A stretch of DNA of 64,000 bases, from assembly GCF_964340395.1 (NCBI RefSeq), contig NW_027554298.1, forward strand, positions 39,004 to 103,003, read 5' to 3'. The stretch comes from Glandiceps talaboti. Its lineage: Eukaryota > Hemichordata > Enteropneusta > Spengelidae. Made by a program: the position numbers and the translations under genes. A model generated the notes under the pieces. That model saw nothing but the letters and a program-made list of their open reading frames with translations, ran no database searches and was not told where the DNA came from. Positions 30,300 through 44,383 of the stretch are shown here, in pieces. Position 1 is the stretch's first letter. The number at the start of each line of letters is the position of its first letter.

Positions 30300-33200
30300 T
30301 AGGACTTAGGTTATGCTTTAGGACTTAGGTTATGATTTAGGACTTAGGTTATGATTTAGGACTTAGCTAAAGATTTAGGACTTAGGTATGATTTAGGACT
30401 TACGTATGATTTAGGACTTAGATATGCTTTAGGACTTAGGTTATGCTTTAGGACTTAGGTTATGCTTTAGGACTTAGGTTATGATTAGGACTTAGGTATG
30501 CTTTAAGACTTAGGTTATGCTTTAGGACTTAGGTTATGATTTAGGACTTAGGTTATGCTTTAGGACTTAGGTTATGCTTTAGGACTTAGGTAATGATTTA
30601 GGACTTAGGTATGATTTAGGACTTAGCTAAAGATTTAGGAATTACATTATGATTTAGGACTTATGTTATGATTTAGGACTTAGGTTATGATTTAGGACTT
30701 AGGTTATGCTTTAGGACTTAGGTATGATTTAGGACTTAGGTTATTACTTAGGACTTAGGCATGATTTAGGACTTACGTATGATTTAGGACTTAGATATGC
30801 TTTAGGACTTAGTTATGCTTTAGGATTTAGTTATGATTTAGGACTTAGGTTATGATTTAGGACTTAGGTTATGATTAGGACTTAGGTATGCTTTAAGACT
30901 TAGGTATGATTTAGGACTTAGGTTATTACTTAGGACTTAGGCATGATTTAGGACTTACGTATGATTTAGGACTTAGATATGCTTTAGGACTTAGTTATGC
31001 TTTAGGATTTAGTTATGATTTAGGACTTAGGTTATGATTTAGGACTTAGGTTATGATTAGGACTTAGGTATGCTTTAAGACTTAGGTATGCTTTAGGACT
31101 TAGGTATGATTTAGGAATTAGATTATGATTTAGGACTTAGGTTATGATTTAGGACTTAGGTTATGCTTTTGGACTTAGGTTATGCTTTAGGACTTAGGTT
31201 ATGATTTAGGACTTAGGTTATGATTTAGGACTTACGTATGATTTAGGACTTAGCTAAAGATTTAGGACTTAGATTATGATTTAGGACTTAAGTATGATTT
31301 AGGACTTAGGTTATGCTTTAGGACTTAGGTTATGATTTAGGACTTAGGTATGATTTAGGACTTAGGTTATGCTTTTGGAATTAGGTTATGCTTTAGGACT
31401 TAGGTTATGATTAGGACTTACGTATGATTTAGGACTTAGATATGCTTGAGGACTTAGTTATGATTTAGGACTTAGTTATGATTTAGGACTTAGGTTATGA
31501 TTTAGGACTTAGCTTATGATTAGGACTTAGGTATGCTTTAAGACTTAGGTATGCTTTAGGACTTAGGTTATGATTTAGGACTTACGTATGATTTAGGACT
31601 TAGCTAAAGATTTAGGACTTAGATTATGATTTAGGACTTAAGTATGATTTAGGACTTATGTTATGATTTAGGACTTAGGTTATGCTTTAGGACTTAGGTT
31701 ATGCTTTAGGATTTAGGTTATGCTTTAGGACTTAGGTTATGATTTAGGACTTAGGTTATGATTTAGGACTTACGTATGATTTAGGACTTAGCTAAAGTTT
31801 TAGGACTTAGATTATGATTTAGGACTTAAGTATGATTTAGGACTTAGGTTATGCTTTAGGACTTAGGTATGATTTAGGACTTAGCTAAAGATTTAGGAAT
31901 TAGATTATGATTTAGGACTTATGTTATGATTTAGGACTTAAGTTATGATTTAGGACTTAGGTTATGCTTTATGACTTAGGTTATGATTTAGGACTTAGGT
32001 TATGCTTTAGGACTTAGGTATGATTTAGGACTTAGGTTATTACTTAGGACTTAGGCATGATTTAGGACTTACGTATGATTTAGGACTTAGATATGCTTTA
32101 GGACTTAGTTATGATTTAGGACTTAGTTATGATTTAGGACTTAGGTTATGATTTAGGACTTAGGTTATGATTAGGACTTAGGTATGCTTTAAGACTTAGG
32201 TATGATTTAGGACTTAGGTTATTACTTAGGACTTAGGCATGATTTAGGACTTACGTATGATTTAGGACTTAGATATGCTTTAGGACTTAGTTATGATTTA
32301 GGATTTAGTTATGATTTAGGACTTAGGTTATGATTTAGGACTTAGGTTATGATTAGGACTTAGGTATGCTTTAAGACTTAGGTATGCTTTAGGACTTAGG
32401 TATGATTTAGGAATTAGATTATGATTTAGGACTTAGGTTATGCTTTAGGACTTAGGTTATGCTTTTGGACTTAGGTTATGCTTTAGGACTTAGGTTATGA
32501 TTTAGGACTTAGGTTATGATTTAGGACTTACGTATGATTTAGGACTTAGCTAAAGATTTAGGACTTAGATTATGATTTAGGACTTAAGTATGATTTAGGA
32601 CTTAGGTTATGCTTTAGGACTTAGGTTATGATTTAGGACTTAGGTATGATTTAGGACTTAGGTTATTACTTAGGACTTAGGCATGATTTAGGACTTACGT
32701 ATGATTTAGGACTTAGATATGCTTTAGGACTTAGTTATGATTTAGGACTTAGGTTATGATTTATGACTTAGGTTATGATTTAGGACTTAGGTATGCTTTA
32801 AGACTTAGGTATGCTTTAGGACTTAGGTTATTACTTAGGACTTAGGCATGATTTAGGACTTAGGTATGATTTAGGACTTAGATATGCTTTAGGACTTAGT
32901 TATGATTTAGGACTTAGGTTATACTTTAGGACTTAGGTTATGATTTAGGACTTAGGTTATGATTTAGGACTTACGTATGATTTAGGACTTAGCTAAAGTT
33001 TTAGGACTTAGATTATGATTTAGGACTTAAGTATGATTTAGCACTTAGGTTATACTTTAGGACTTAGGTTATGATTTAGGACTTAGGCATGATTTAGGAC
33101 TTAGGTTATTACTTAGGACTTAGGCATGATTTAGGACTTACGTATGATTTAGGACTTAGATATGCTTTAGGACTTAGTTATGATTTAGGACTTAGTTATG

Positions 33201-33602
33201 ATTTAGGACTTAGGTTATGATTTATGACTTAGGTTATGATTAGGACTTAGGTATGCTTTAAGACTTAGGTATGCTTTAGGACTTAGGTTATGATTTAGGA
33301 CTTACGTATGATTTAGGACTTAGCTAAAGATTTAGGACTTAGATTATGATTTAGGACTTAAGTATGATTTAGGACTTAGGTTATGATTTAGGACTTAGGT
33401 TATGATTAGGACTTAGGTATGCTTTAAGACTTAGGTATGCTTTAGGACTTAGGTATGCTTTAGGACTTAGGTATGCTTTAGGACTTAGGTATGATTTAGG
33501 ACTTAGGTTATGTTTTAGGACTTAGGTATGCTTTAGGACTTAGGTATGCTTTAAGACTTAGGTATGCTTTAGGACTTAGGTTATGCTTTAGGACTTAGGT
33601 TA

Positions 33603-35638
33603 TGCTTTAGGACTTAGGTTATGATTTAGGACTTAGGTTATGATTTAGGACTTAGCTAAAGATTTAGGACTTAGGTATGATTTAGGACTTACGTATGATT
33701 TAGGACTTAGATATGCTTTAGGACTTAGGTTATGCTTTAGGACTTAGGTTATGCTTTAGGACTTAGGTTATGATTAGGACTTAGGTATGCTTTAAGACTT
33801 AGGTTATGCTTTAGGACTTAGGTTATGATTTAGGACTTAGGTTATGCTTTAGGACTTAGGTTATGCTTTAGGACTTAGGTATGATTTAGGACTTAGGTAT
33901 GATTTAGGACTTAGCTAAAGATTTAGGAATTACATTATGATTTAGGACTTATGTTATGATTTAGGACTTAGGTTATGATTTAGGACTTAGGTTATGCTTT
34001 AGGACTTAGGTATGATTTAGGACTTAGGTTATTACTTAGGACTTAGGCATGATTTAGGACTTACGTATGATTTAGGACTTAGATATTCTTTAGGACTTAG
34101 TTATGATTTAGGACTTAGTTATGATTTAGGACTTAGGTTATGATTTAGGACTTAGGTTATGATTAGGACTTAGGTGTGCTTTAAGACTTAGGTATGCTTT
34201 AGGACTTAGGTTATGATTTAGGACTTACGTATGATTTAAGACTTAGCTAAAGATTTAGGACTTAGATTATGATTTAGGACTTAAGTATGATTTAGGACTT
34301 ATGTTATGATTTAGGACTTAGGTTATGATTTAGGACTTAGCTTTGCTTTAAGACTTAGGTATGCTTTAGGACTTACGTATGATTTAAGACTTAGCTAAAG
34401 ATTTAGGACTTAGATTATGATTTAGGACTTAAGCATGATTTAGGACTTATGTTATGATTTAGGACTTAGGTTATGATTTAGGACTTAGGTTATGCTTTAC
34501 GACTTAGGTATGATTTAGGACTTAGGTTATTACTTACGACTTAGGCATGATTTAGGACTTACGTATGATTTAGGACTTAGATATGCTTTAGGACTTAGTT
34601 ATGATTTAGGACTTAGGTTATGCTTTAGGACTTAGGTTATGATTTAGGACTTAGGTTATGATTTAGGACTTAGCTAAAGATTTAGGACTTAGGTATGATT
34701 TAGGACTTACGTATGATTTAGGACTTAGATATGCTTTAGGACTTAGGTTATGCTTTAGGACTTAGGTTATGCTTTAGGACTTAGGTTATGATTAGGACTT
34801 AGGTATGCTTTAAGACTTAGGTTATGCTTTAGGACTTAGGTTATGATTTAGGACTTAGGTTATGCTTTAGGACTTAGGTTATGCTTTAGGACTTAGGTAT
34901 GATTTAGGACTTAGGTATGATTTAGGACTTAGCTAAAGATTTAGGAATTACATTATGATTTAGGACTTATGTTATGATTTAGGACTTAGGTTATGATTTA
35001 GGACTTAGGTTATGCTTTAGGACTTAGGTATGATTTAGGACTTAGGTTATTACTTAGGACTTAGGCATGATTTAGGACTTACGTATGATTTAGGACTTAG
35101 ATATTCTTTAGGACTTAGTTATGATTTAGGACTTAGTTATGATTTAGGACTTAGGTTATGATTTAGGACTTAGGTTATGATTAGGACTTAGGTGTGCTTT
35201 AAGACTTAGGTATGCTTTAGGACTTAGGTTATGATTTAGGACTTACGTATGATTTAAGACTTAGCTAAAGATTTAGGACTTAGATTATGATTTAGGACTT
35301 AAGTATGATTTAGGACTTATGTTATGATTTAGGACTTAGGTTATGATTTAGGACTTAGCTTTGCTTTAAGACTTAGGTATGCTTTAGGACTTACGTATGA
35401 TTTAAGACTTAGCTAAAGATTTAGGACTTAGATTATGATTTAGGACTTAAGCATGATTTAGGACTTATGTTATGATTTAGGACTTAGGTTATGATTTAGG
35501 ACTTAGGTTATGCTTTACGACTTAGGTATGATTTAGGACTTAGGTTATTACTTACGACTTAGGCATGATTTAGGACTTACGTATGATTTAGGACTTAGAT
35601 ATGCTTTAGGACTTAGTTATGATTTAGGACTTAGGTTA
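33603..35638 (+). repeat. 1018-bp local tandem duplication
   Basis: Units of about 33603-34620 and 34621-35638. ATTACATTATG lies at 33929 and 34947, and each is followed by GATATTC, GGTGTGC, GCTTTGC and TTTACGACTT variants in the same order. The second unit then continues into the TTTAATACTT block normally expected after one copy, which is what a simple tandem duplication or unequal exchange predicts. It is not present in copies 1 and 2. Confidence 0.85.
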
Positions 35639-36924
35639 TGATTTAGGACTTATGTTATGATTAGGACTTAGGTATGCTTTAATACTTAGGTATGCTTTAG
35701 GACTTAGGTATGCTTTAAGACTTAGGTATGCTTTAGGACTTAGGTATGATTTAGGACTTAGGTATGCTTTAGGACTTAGATATACTTTAGGACTTAGGTA
35801 TGATTTAGGAATTAGATTATGATTTAGGACTTAAGTATGATTTAGGACTGATGTTATGATTTAGGACTTAGGTTATGATTTAGGACTTAGGTTATGCTTT
35901 AGGACTTAGGTATGATTTAGGACTTAGGTTATTACTTAGGACTTAGGCATGATTTAGGACTTACGTATGATTTAGGACTTAGATATGCTTTAGGCCTTAG
36001 TTATGATTTAGGACTTAGTTATGATTTAGGACTTAGGTTATGATTTAGGACTTAGGTTATGATTAGGACTTAGGTATGCTTTAAGACTTAGGTATGATTT
36101 AGGACTTAGGTTATTACTTAGGACTTAGGCATGATTTAGGACTTACGTATGATTTAGGACTTAGATATGCTTTAGGACTTAGTTATGCTTTAGGATTTAG
36201 TTATGATTTAGGACTTAGGTTATGATTTAGGACTTAGGTTATGATTAGGACTTAGGTATGCTTTAAGACTTAGGTATGCTTTAGGACTTAGGTATGATTT
36301 AGGAATTAGATTATGATTTAGGACTTAGGTTATGATTTAGGACTTAGGTTATGCTTTTGGACTTAGGTTATGCTTTAGGACTTAGGTTATGATTTAGGAC
36401 TTAGGTTATGATTTAGGACTTACGTATGATTTAGGACTTAGCTAAAGATTTAGGACTTAGATTATGATTTAGGACTTAAGTATGATTTAGGACTTAGGTT
36501 ATGCTTTAGGACTTAGGTTATGATTTAGGACTTAGGTATGATTTAGGACTTAGGTTATGCTTTTGGAATTAGGTTATGCTTTAGGACTTAGGTTATGATT
36601 AGGACTTACGTATGATTTAGGACTTAGATATGCTTGAGGACTTAGTTATGATTTAGGACTTAGTTATGATTTAGGACTTAGGTTATGATTTAGGACTTAG
36701 CTTATGATTAGGACTTAGGTATGCTTTAAGACTTAGGTATGCTTTAGGACTTAGGTTATGATTTAGGACTTACGTATGATTTAGGACTTAGCTAAAGATT
36801 TAGGACTTAGATTATGATTTAGGACTTAAGTATGATTTAGGACTTATGTTATGATTTAGGACTTAGGTTATGCTTTAGGACTTAGGTTATGCTTTAGGAT
36901 TTAGGTTATGCTTTAGGACTTAGG

Positions 36925-38514
36925 TTATGATTTAGGACTTAGGTTATGATTTAGGACTTACGTATGATTTAGGACTTAGCTAAAGTTTTAGGACTTAGAT
37001 TATGATTTAGGACTTAAGTATGATTTAGGACTTAGGTTATGCTTTAGGACTTAGGTATGATTTAGGACTTAGCTAAAGATTTAGGAATTAGATTATGATT
37101 TAGGACTTATGTTATGATTTAGGTCTTAAGTTATGATTTAGGACTTAGGTTATGCTTTATGACTTAGGTTATGATTTAGGACTTAGGTTATGCTTTAGGA
37201 CTTAGGTATGATTTAGGACTTAGGTTATTACTTAGGACTTAGGCATGATTTAGGACTTACGTATGATTTAGGACTTAGATATGCTTTAGGACTTAGTTAT
37301 GATTTAGGACTTAGGTTATGATTTAGGACTTAGGTTATGATTAGGACTTAGGTATGCTTTAAGACTTAGGTATGCTTTAGGACTTAGGTTATGATTTAGG
37401 ACTTACGTATGATTTAGGACTTAGCTAAAGATTTAGGACTTAGATTATGATTTAGGACTTAAGTATGATTTAGGACTTATGTTATGATTTAGGACTTAGG
37501 TTATGATTTAGGACTTAGGTATGATTTAGGACTTAGGTTATTACTTAGGACTTAGGCATGATTTAGGACTTACGTATGATTTAGGACTTAGATATTCTTT
37601 AGGACTTAGTTATGATTTAGGACTTAGTTATGATTTAGGACTTAGGTTATGATTTAGGACTTAGGTTATGATTAGGACTTAGGTGTGCTTTAAGACTTAG
37701 GTATGCTTTAGGACTTAGGTTATGATTTAGGACTTAGGTTATGATTTAGGACTTACGTATGATTTAGGACTTAGCTAAAGTTTTAGGACTTAGATTATGA
37801 TTTAGGACTTAAGTATGATTTAGGACTTAGGTTATGCTTTAGGACTTAGGTATGATTTAGGACTTAGCTAAAGATTTAGGAATTAGATTATGATTTAGGA
37901 CTTATGTTATGATTTAGGTCTTAAGTTATGATTTAGGACTTAGGTTATGCTTTATGACTTAGGTTATGATTTAGGACTTAGGTTATGCTTTAGGACTTAG
38001 GTATGATTTAGGACTTAGGTTATTACTTAGGACTTAGGCATGATTTAGGACTTACGTATGATTTAGGACTTAGATATGCTTTAGGACTTAGTTATGATTT
38101 AGGACTTAGGTTATGATTTAGGACTTAGGTTATGATTAGGACTTAGGTATGCTTTAAGACTTAGGTATGCTTTAGGACTTAGGTTATGATTTAGGACTTA
38201 CGTATGATTTAGGACTTAGCTAAAGATTTAGGACTTAGATTATGATTTAGGACTTAAGTATGATTTAGGACTTATGTTATGATTTAGGACTTAGGTTATG
38301 ATTTAGGACTTAGGTATGATTTAGGACTTAGGTTATTACTTAGGACTTAGGCATGATTTAGGACTTACGTATGATTTAGGACTTAGATATTCTTTAGGAC
38401 TTAGTTATGATTTAGGACTTAGTTATGATTTAGGACTTAGGTTATGATTTAGGACTTAGGTTATGATTAGGACTTAGGTGTGCTTTAAGACTTAGGTATG
38501 CTTTAGGACTTAGG
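36925..38514 (+). repeat. 795-bp local tandem duplication carrying a private mutation
   Basis: Units of about 36925-37719 and 37720-38514. The otherwise unseen variant AGGTCTTAAG occurs at 37121 and 37916, CTAAAGTTTTAGG follows the same 795-bp spacing (36981 and 37776 for the TAAAG), and GATATTC occurs at 37591 and 38386. Sharing the private A-to-T change shows that the mutation preceded the duplication. Confidence 0.85.
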
Positions 38515-41500
38515 TTATGATTTAGGACTTACGTATGATTTAAGACTTAGCTAAAGATTTAGGACTTAGATTATGATTTAGGACTTAAGTATGATTTAGG
38601 ACTTATGTTATGATTTAGGACTTAGGTTATGATTTAGGACTTAGCTTTGCTTTAAGACTTAGGTATGCTTTAGGACTTACGTATGATTTAAGACTTAGCT
38701 AAAGATTTAGGACTTAGATTATGATTTAGGACTTAAGCATGATTTAGGACTTATGTTATGATTTAGGACTTAGGTTATGATTTAGGACTTAGGTTATGCT
38801 TTACGACTTAGGTATGATTTAGGACTTAGGTTATTACTTACGACTTAGGCATGATTTAGGACTTACGTATGATTTAGGACTTAGATATGCTTTAGGACTT
38901 AGTTATGATTTAGGACTTAGGTTATGATTTAGGACTTATGTTATGATTAGGACTTAGGTATGCTTTAATACTTAGGTATGCTTTAGGACTTAGGTATGCT
39001 TTAAGACTTAGGTATGCTTTAGGACTTAGGTATGATTTAGGACTTAGGTATGCTTTAGGACTTAGATATACTTTAGGACTTAGGTATGATTTAGGAATTA
39101 GATTATGATTTAGGACTTAAGTATGATTTAGGACTGATGTTATGATTTAGGACTTAGGTTATGATTTAGGACTTAGGTTATGCTTTAGGACTTAGGTATG
39201 ATTTAGGACTTAGGTTATTACTTAGGACTTAGGCATGATTTAGGACTTACGTATGATTTAGGACTTAGATATGCTTTAGGCCTTAGTTATGATTTAGGAC
39301 TTAGTTATGATTTAGGACTTAGGTTATGATTTAGGACTTAGGTTATGATTAGGACTTAGGTATGCTTTAAGACTTAGGTATGATTTAGGACTTAGGTTAT
39401 TACTTAGGACTTAGGCATGATTTAGGACTTACGTATGATTTAGGACTTAGATATGCTTTAGGACTTAGTTATGCTTTAGGATTTAGTTATGATTTAGGAC
39501 TTAGGTTATGATTTAGGACTTAGGTTATGATTAGGACTTAGGTATGCTTTAAGACTTAGGTATGCTTTAGGACTTAGGTATGATTTAGGAATTAGATTAT
39601 GATTTAGGACTTAGGTTATGATTTAGGACTTAGGTTATGCTTTTGGACTTAGGTTATGCTTTAGGACTTAGGTTATGATTTAGGACTTAGGTTATGATTT
39701 AGGACTTACGTATGATTTAGGACTTAGCTAAAGATTTAGGACTTAGATTATGATTTAGGACTTAAGTATGATTTAGGACTTAGGTTATGCTTTAGGACTT
39801 AGGTTATGATTTAGGACTTAGGTATGATTTAGGACTTAGGTTATGCTTTTGGAATTAGGTTATGCTTTAGGACTTAGGTTATGATTAGGACTTACGTATG
39901 ATTTAGGACTTAGATATGCTTGAGGACTTAGTTATGATTTAGGACTTAGTTATGATTTAGGACTTAGGTTATGATTTAGGACTTAGCTTATGATTAGGAC
40001 TTAGGTATGCTTTAAGACTTAGGTATGCTTTAGGACTTAGGTTATGATTTAGGACTTACGTATGATTTAGGACTTAGCTAAAGATTTAGGACTTAGATTA
40101 TGATTTAGGACTTAAGTATGATTTAGGACTTATGTTATGATTTAGGACTTAGGTTATGCTTTAGGACTTAGGTTATGCTTTAGGATTTAGGTTATGCTTT
40201 AGGACTTAGGTTATGATTTAGGACTTAGGTTATGATTTAGGACTTACGTATGATTTAGGACTTAGCTAAAGTTTTAGGACTTAGATTATGATTTAGGACT
40301 TAAGTATGATTTAGGACTTAGGTTATGCTTTAGGACTTAGGTATGATTTAGGACTTAGCTAAAGATTTAGGAATTAGATTATGATTTAGGACTTATGTTA
40401 TGATTTAGGACTTAAGTTATGATTTAGGACTTAGGTTATGCTTTATGACTTAGGTTATGATTTAGGACTTAGGTTATGCTTTAGGACTTAGGTATGATTT
40501 AGGACTTAGGTTATTACTTAGGACTTAGGCATGATTTAGGACTTACGTATGATTTAGGACTTAGATATGCTTTAGGACTTAGTTATGATTTAGGACTTAG
40601 GTTATGATTTAGGACTTAGGTTATGATTAGGACTTAGGTATGCTTTAAGACTTAGGTATGCTTTAGGACTTAGGTTATGATTTAGGACTTACGTATGATT
40701 TAGGACTTAGCTAAAGATTTAGGACTTAGATTATGATTTAGGACTTAAGTATGATTTAGGACTTATGTTATGATTTAGGACTTAGGTTATGATTTAGGAC
40801 TTAGGTTATGCTTTAGGACTTAGGTATGATTTAGGACTTAGGTTATTACTTAGGACTTAGGCATGATTTAGGACTTACGTATGATTTAGGACTTAGATAT
40901 GCTTTAGGACTTAGTTATGATTTAGTACTTAGTTATGATTTAGGACTTAGGTTATGATTTAGGACTTAGGTTATGATTAGGACTTAGGTATGCTTTAAGA
41001 CTTAGGTATGCTTTAGGACTTAGGTATGCTTTAAGACTTAGGTATGCTTTAGGACTTAGGTATGAATTAGGACTTAGGTATGCTTTAGGACTTAGATATG
41101 CTTTAGGACTTAGGTATGATTTAGGAATTAAATTATGATTTAGGACTTAGGTTATGCTTTAGGACTTAGGTTATACTTTAGGACTTAGGTTATGCTTTAG
41201 GACTTAGGTTATACTTTAGGACTTAGGTTATGATTTAGGACTTAGGTTATGATTTAGGACTTACGTATGATTTAGGACTTAGCTAAAGTTTTAGGACTTA
41301 GATTATGATTTAGGACTTAAGTATGATTTAGGACTTAGGTTATGCTTTAGGACTTAGGTTATGATTTAGGACTTAGGTATGATTTAGGACTTAGCTAAAG
41401 ATTTAGGAATTAGATTATGATTTAGGACTTATGTTATGATTTAGGACTTAAGTTATGATTTAGGACTTAGGTTATGATTTAGGACTTAGGTATGATTTAG

Positions 41501-44280
41501 GACTTAGGTTATTACTTAGGACTTAGGCATGATTTAGGACCTACGTATGATTTAGGACTTAGATATGCTTTAGGACTTAGTTATGATTTAGGACTTAGTT
41601 ATGATTTAGTACTTAGGTTATGATTTGGGACTTAGGTTATGATTAGGACTTAAGTATGCTTTAAGACTTAGGTATGCTTTAGGACTTAGGTATGCTTTAG
41701 GACTTAGATATGCTTTAGGACTTAGGTATGATTTAGGAATTAGATTTTGATTTAGGACTTAGGTTATGCTTTATGACTTAGGTTATGCTTTAGGACTTAG
41801 GTTATACTTTAGGACTTAGGTTATGATTTAGGACTTAGGTTATGATTTAGGTCTTACGTATGATTTAGGACTTAGCTAAAGATTTAGGACTTAGATTATG
41901 ATTTAGGATTTAAGTATGATTTAGGACTTAGGTTATGCTTTAGGACTTAGGTTATGATTTAGGACTTAGGTATGATTTAGGACTTAGCTAAAGATTTAGG
42001 AATTAGATTATGATTTAGGACTTATGTTATGATTTAGGACTTAAGTTATGATTTAGGACTTAGGTTATGCTTTAGGACTTAGGTATGATTTAGGACTTAG
42101 GTTATTACTTAGAACTTAGGTATGATTTAGGACTTACGTATGATTTAGGACTTAGATATGCATTAGGACTTACGTATGATTTAGGACTTAGATATGCTTT
42201 AGGACTTAGTTATGATTTAGTACTTAGTTATGATTTAGGACTTAGGTTATGATTTAGGACTTACGTATGATTTAGGACTTAGCTAAAGATTTAGGACTTA
42301 GATTATGATTTAGGACAGGTATGATTTAGGACTTACCTAAAGATGTAAGACTTAGGTATGATTTAGGACTTAGCTAAAGATTTAGGAATTAGATTATGAT
42401 TTAGGACTTATGTTATGATTTAGGACTTAGGTATGATTTAGGACTTAGGTTATTACTTAGGACTTAGGTATGATTTAGGACTTACGTATGATTTAGAACT
42501 TAGATATGCTTTAGGACTTAAATATGATTTAGGACTTAGGTTATGATTAGGACTTAGATATGCTTTAGGACTTAGGTTATGATTTAGGACTTAAATATGA
42601 TTTAGGACTTAGGTTATGATTTAGGGCTTAGGTATGATTTAGGACTTAGGTATGCTTTAAGACTTAGGTATGCTTTAGGACTTAGGTATGCTTTAGGACT
42701 TAGGTTATGCTTTAGGACTTAGGTTATGCTTTAGGACTTAGGTTATGCTTTAGGACTTAGGTTATGCTTTAGGACTTAGGTTATGCTTTAGGACTTATGT
42801 TATGCTTTAGGACTTAGGTTATGCTTTAGGACTTAGGTATGATTTAGGACTTAGGTTATGATTTAGGACTTAGGTTATGCTTTAGGACTTAGGTTATGCT
42901 TTAGGACTTAGGTATGATTTAGGACTTAGCTAAAGATTTAGGAATTACATTATGATTTAGGACTTATGTTATGATTTAGGACTTAGGTTATGATTTAGGA
43001 CTTAGGTTATGCTTTAGGACTTAGGTATGATTTAGGACTTAGGTTATTACTTAGGACTTAGGCATGATTTAGGACTTACGTATGATTTAGGACTTAGATA
43101 TGCTTTAGGACTTAGTTATGATTTAGGACTTAGTTATGATTTAGGACTTAGGTTATGATTTAGGACTTAGGTTATGCTTTAGGACTTAGGTTATGCTTTA
43201 GGACTTAGGTTATACTTTAGGACTTAGGTTATGATTTAGGACTTAGGTTATGATTTAGGACTTACGTATGATTTAGGACTTAGCTAAAGATTTAGGACTT
43301 AGATTATGATTTAGGACTTAAGTATGATTTAGGACTTAGGTTATACTTTAGGACTTAGGTTATGATTTAGGACTTAGGTTATGATTTAGGACTTAGGTTA
43401 TACTTTAGGACTTAGGTTATGATTTAGGACTTAGGTTATGATTTAGGACTTACGTATGATTTAGGACTTAGCTAAAGATTTAGGACTTAGATTATGATTT
43501 GGGACTTAAGTATGATTTAGGACTTAGGTTATGCTTTAGGACTTAGGTTATGATTTAGGACTTAGGTATGATTTAGGACTTAGCTAAAATTTTAGGAATT
43601 AGATTATGATTTAGGACTTATGTTATGATTTAGGACTTAGGTTATGCTTTAGGACTTAGGTATGATTTAGGACTTAGGTTATTACTTAGGTCTTAGGCAT
43701 GATTTAGGACTTACGTATGATTTAGGACTTAGGTTATGCTTTAGGACTTAGGTTATGATTTAGGACTTAGGTATGATTTAGGACTTAGCTAAAGATTTAG
43801 GAATTAGATTATGATTTAGGACTTATGTTATGATTTAGGACTTAGGTATGCTTTAAGACTTAGGTATGCTTTAGGACTTAGGTTATGATTTAGGACTTAC
43901 GTATGATTTAGGACTTAGCTAAAGATTTAGGACTTAGATTATGATTTAGGACTTAAGTATGATTTAGGACTTATGTTATGGTTTAGGACTTAGGTTATGA
44001 TTTAGGACTTAGGTTATGCTTTAGGACTTAGGTATGATTTAGGACTTAGGTTATTACTTAGGACTTAGGCATGATTTAGGACTTACGTATGATTTAGGAC
44101 TTAGATATGCTTTAGGACTTAGTTATGATTTAGGACTTAGGTTATGATTTAGGACTTACGTATGATTTAGGACTTAGCTAAAGATTTAGGACTTAGATTA
44201 TGATTTAGGACTTAAGTATGATTTAGGACTTAGGTTATGCTTTAGGACTTAGGTTATGCTTTAGGACTTAGGTTATGCTT

Positions 44281-44383
44281 TAGGACTTATGTTATGCTTT
44301 AGGACTTGTGTTATGCTTTAGGACTTGTGTTATGCTTTAGGACTTGTGTTATGCTTTAGGACTTATGTTATGCTTTAGACTTA
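44281..44383 (+). repeat. Local run of a GTGTTATGC monomer variant
   Basis: Three consecutive monomers carry GGACTTGTGTTATGC, flanked on both sides by GGACTTATGTTATGC monomers; the run ends with a one-base deletion (TTTAGACTT). I did not notice the GTG form elsewhere. It looks like slippage or very short-range unequal exchange of single 19-bp units. Confidence 0.75.

Larger units (their letters stand above)
30300..40980 (+). repeat. Third super-unit copy, rearranged
   Basis: It begins like copies 1 and 2 (offset 15150 from 15150). An extra A at about 30592 (GGTAATG) shifts the offset by one. From about 31562 it follows the branch seen at 9433-13061 instead of that at 1-5221: the ATTACATT markers lie at 30641 and 33929, the same 3288-bp spacing as 9773 to 13061, and the 1592-bp duplication is absent. 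After this come two local tandem duplications (1018 bp and 795 bp), then blocks resembling 5400-7100 and 10200-11200 in changed order. The right limit is approximate: beyond about 41 kb I could no longer match long collinear stretches. Confidence 0.7.
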
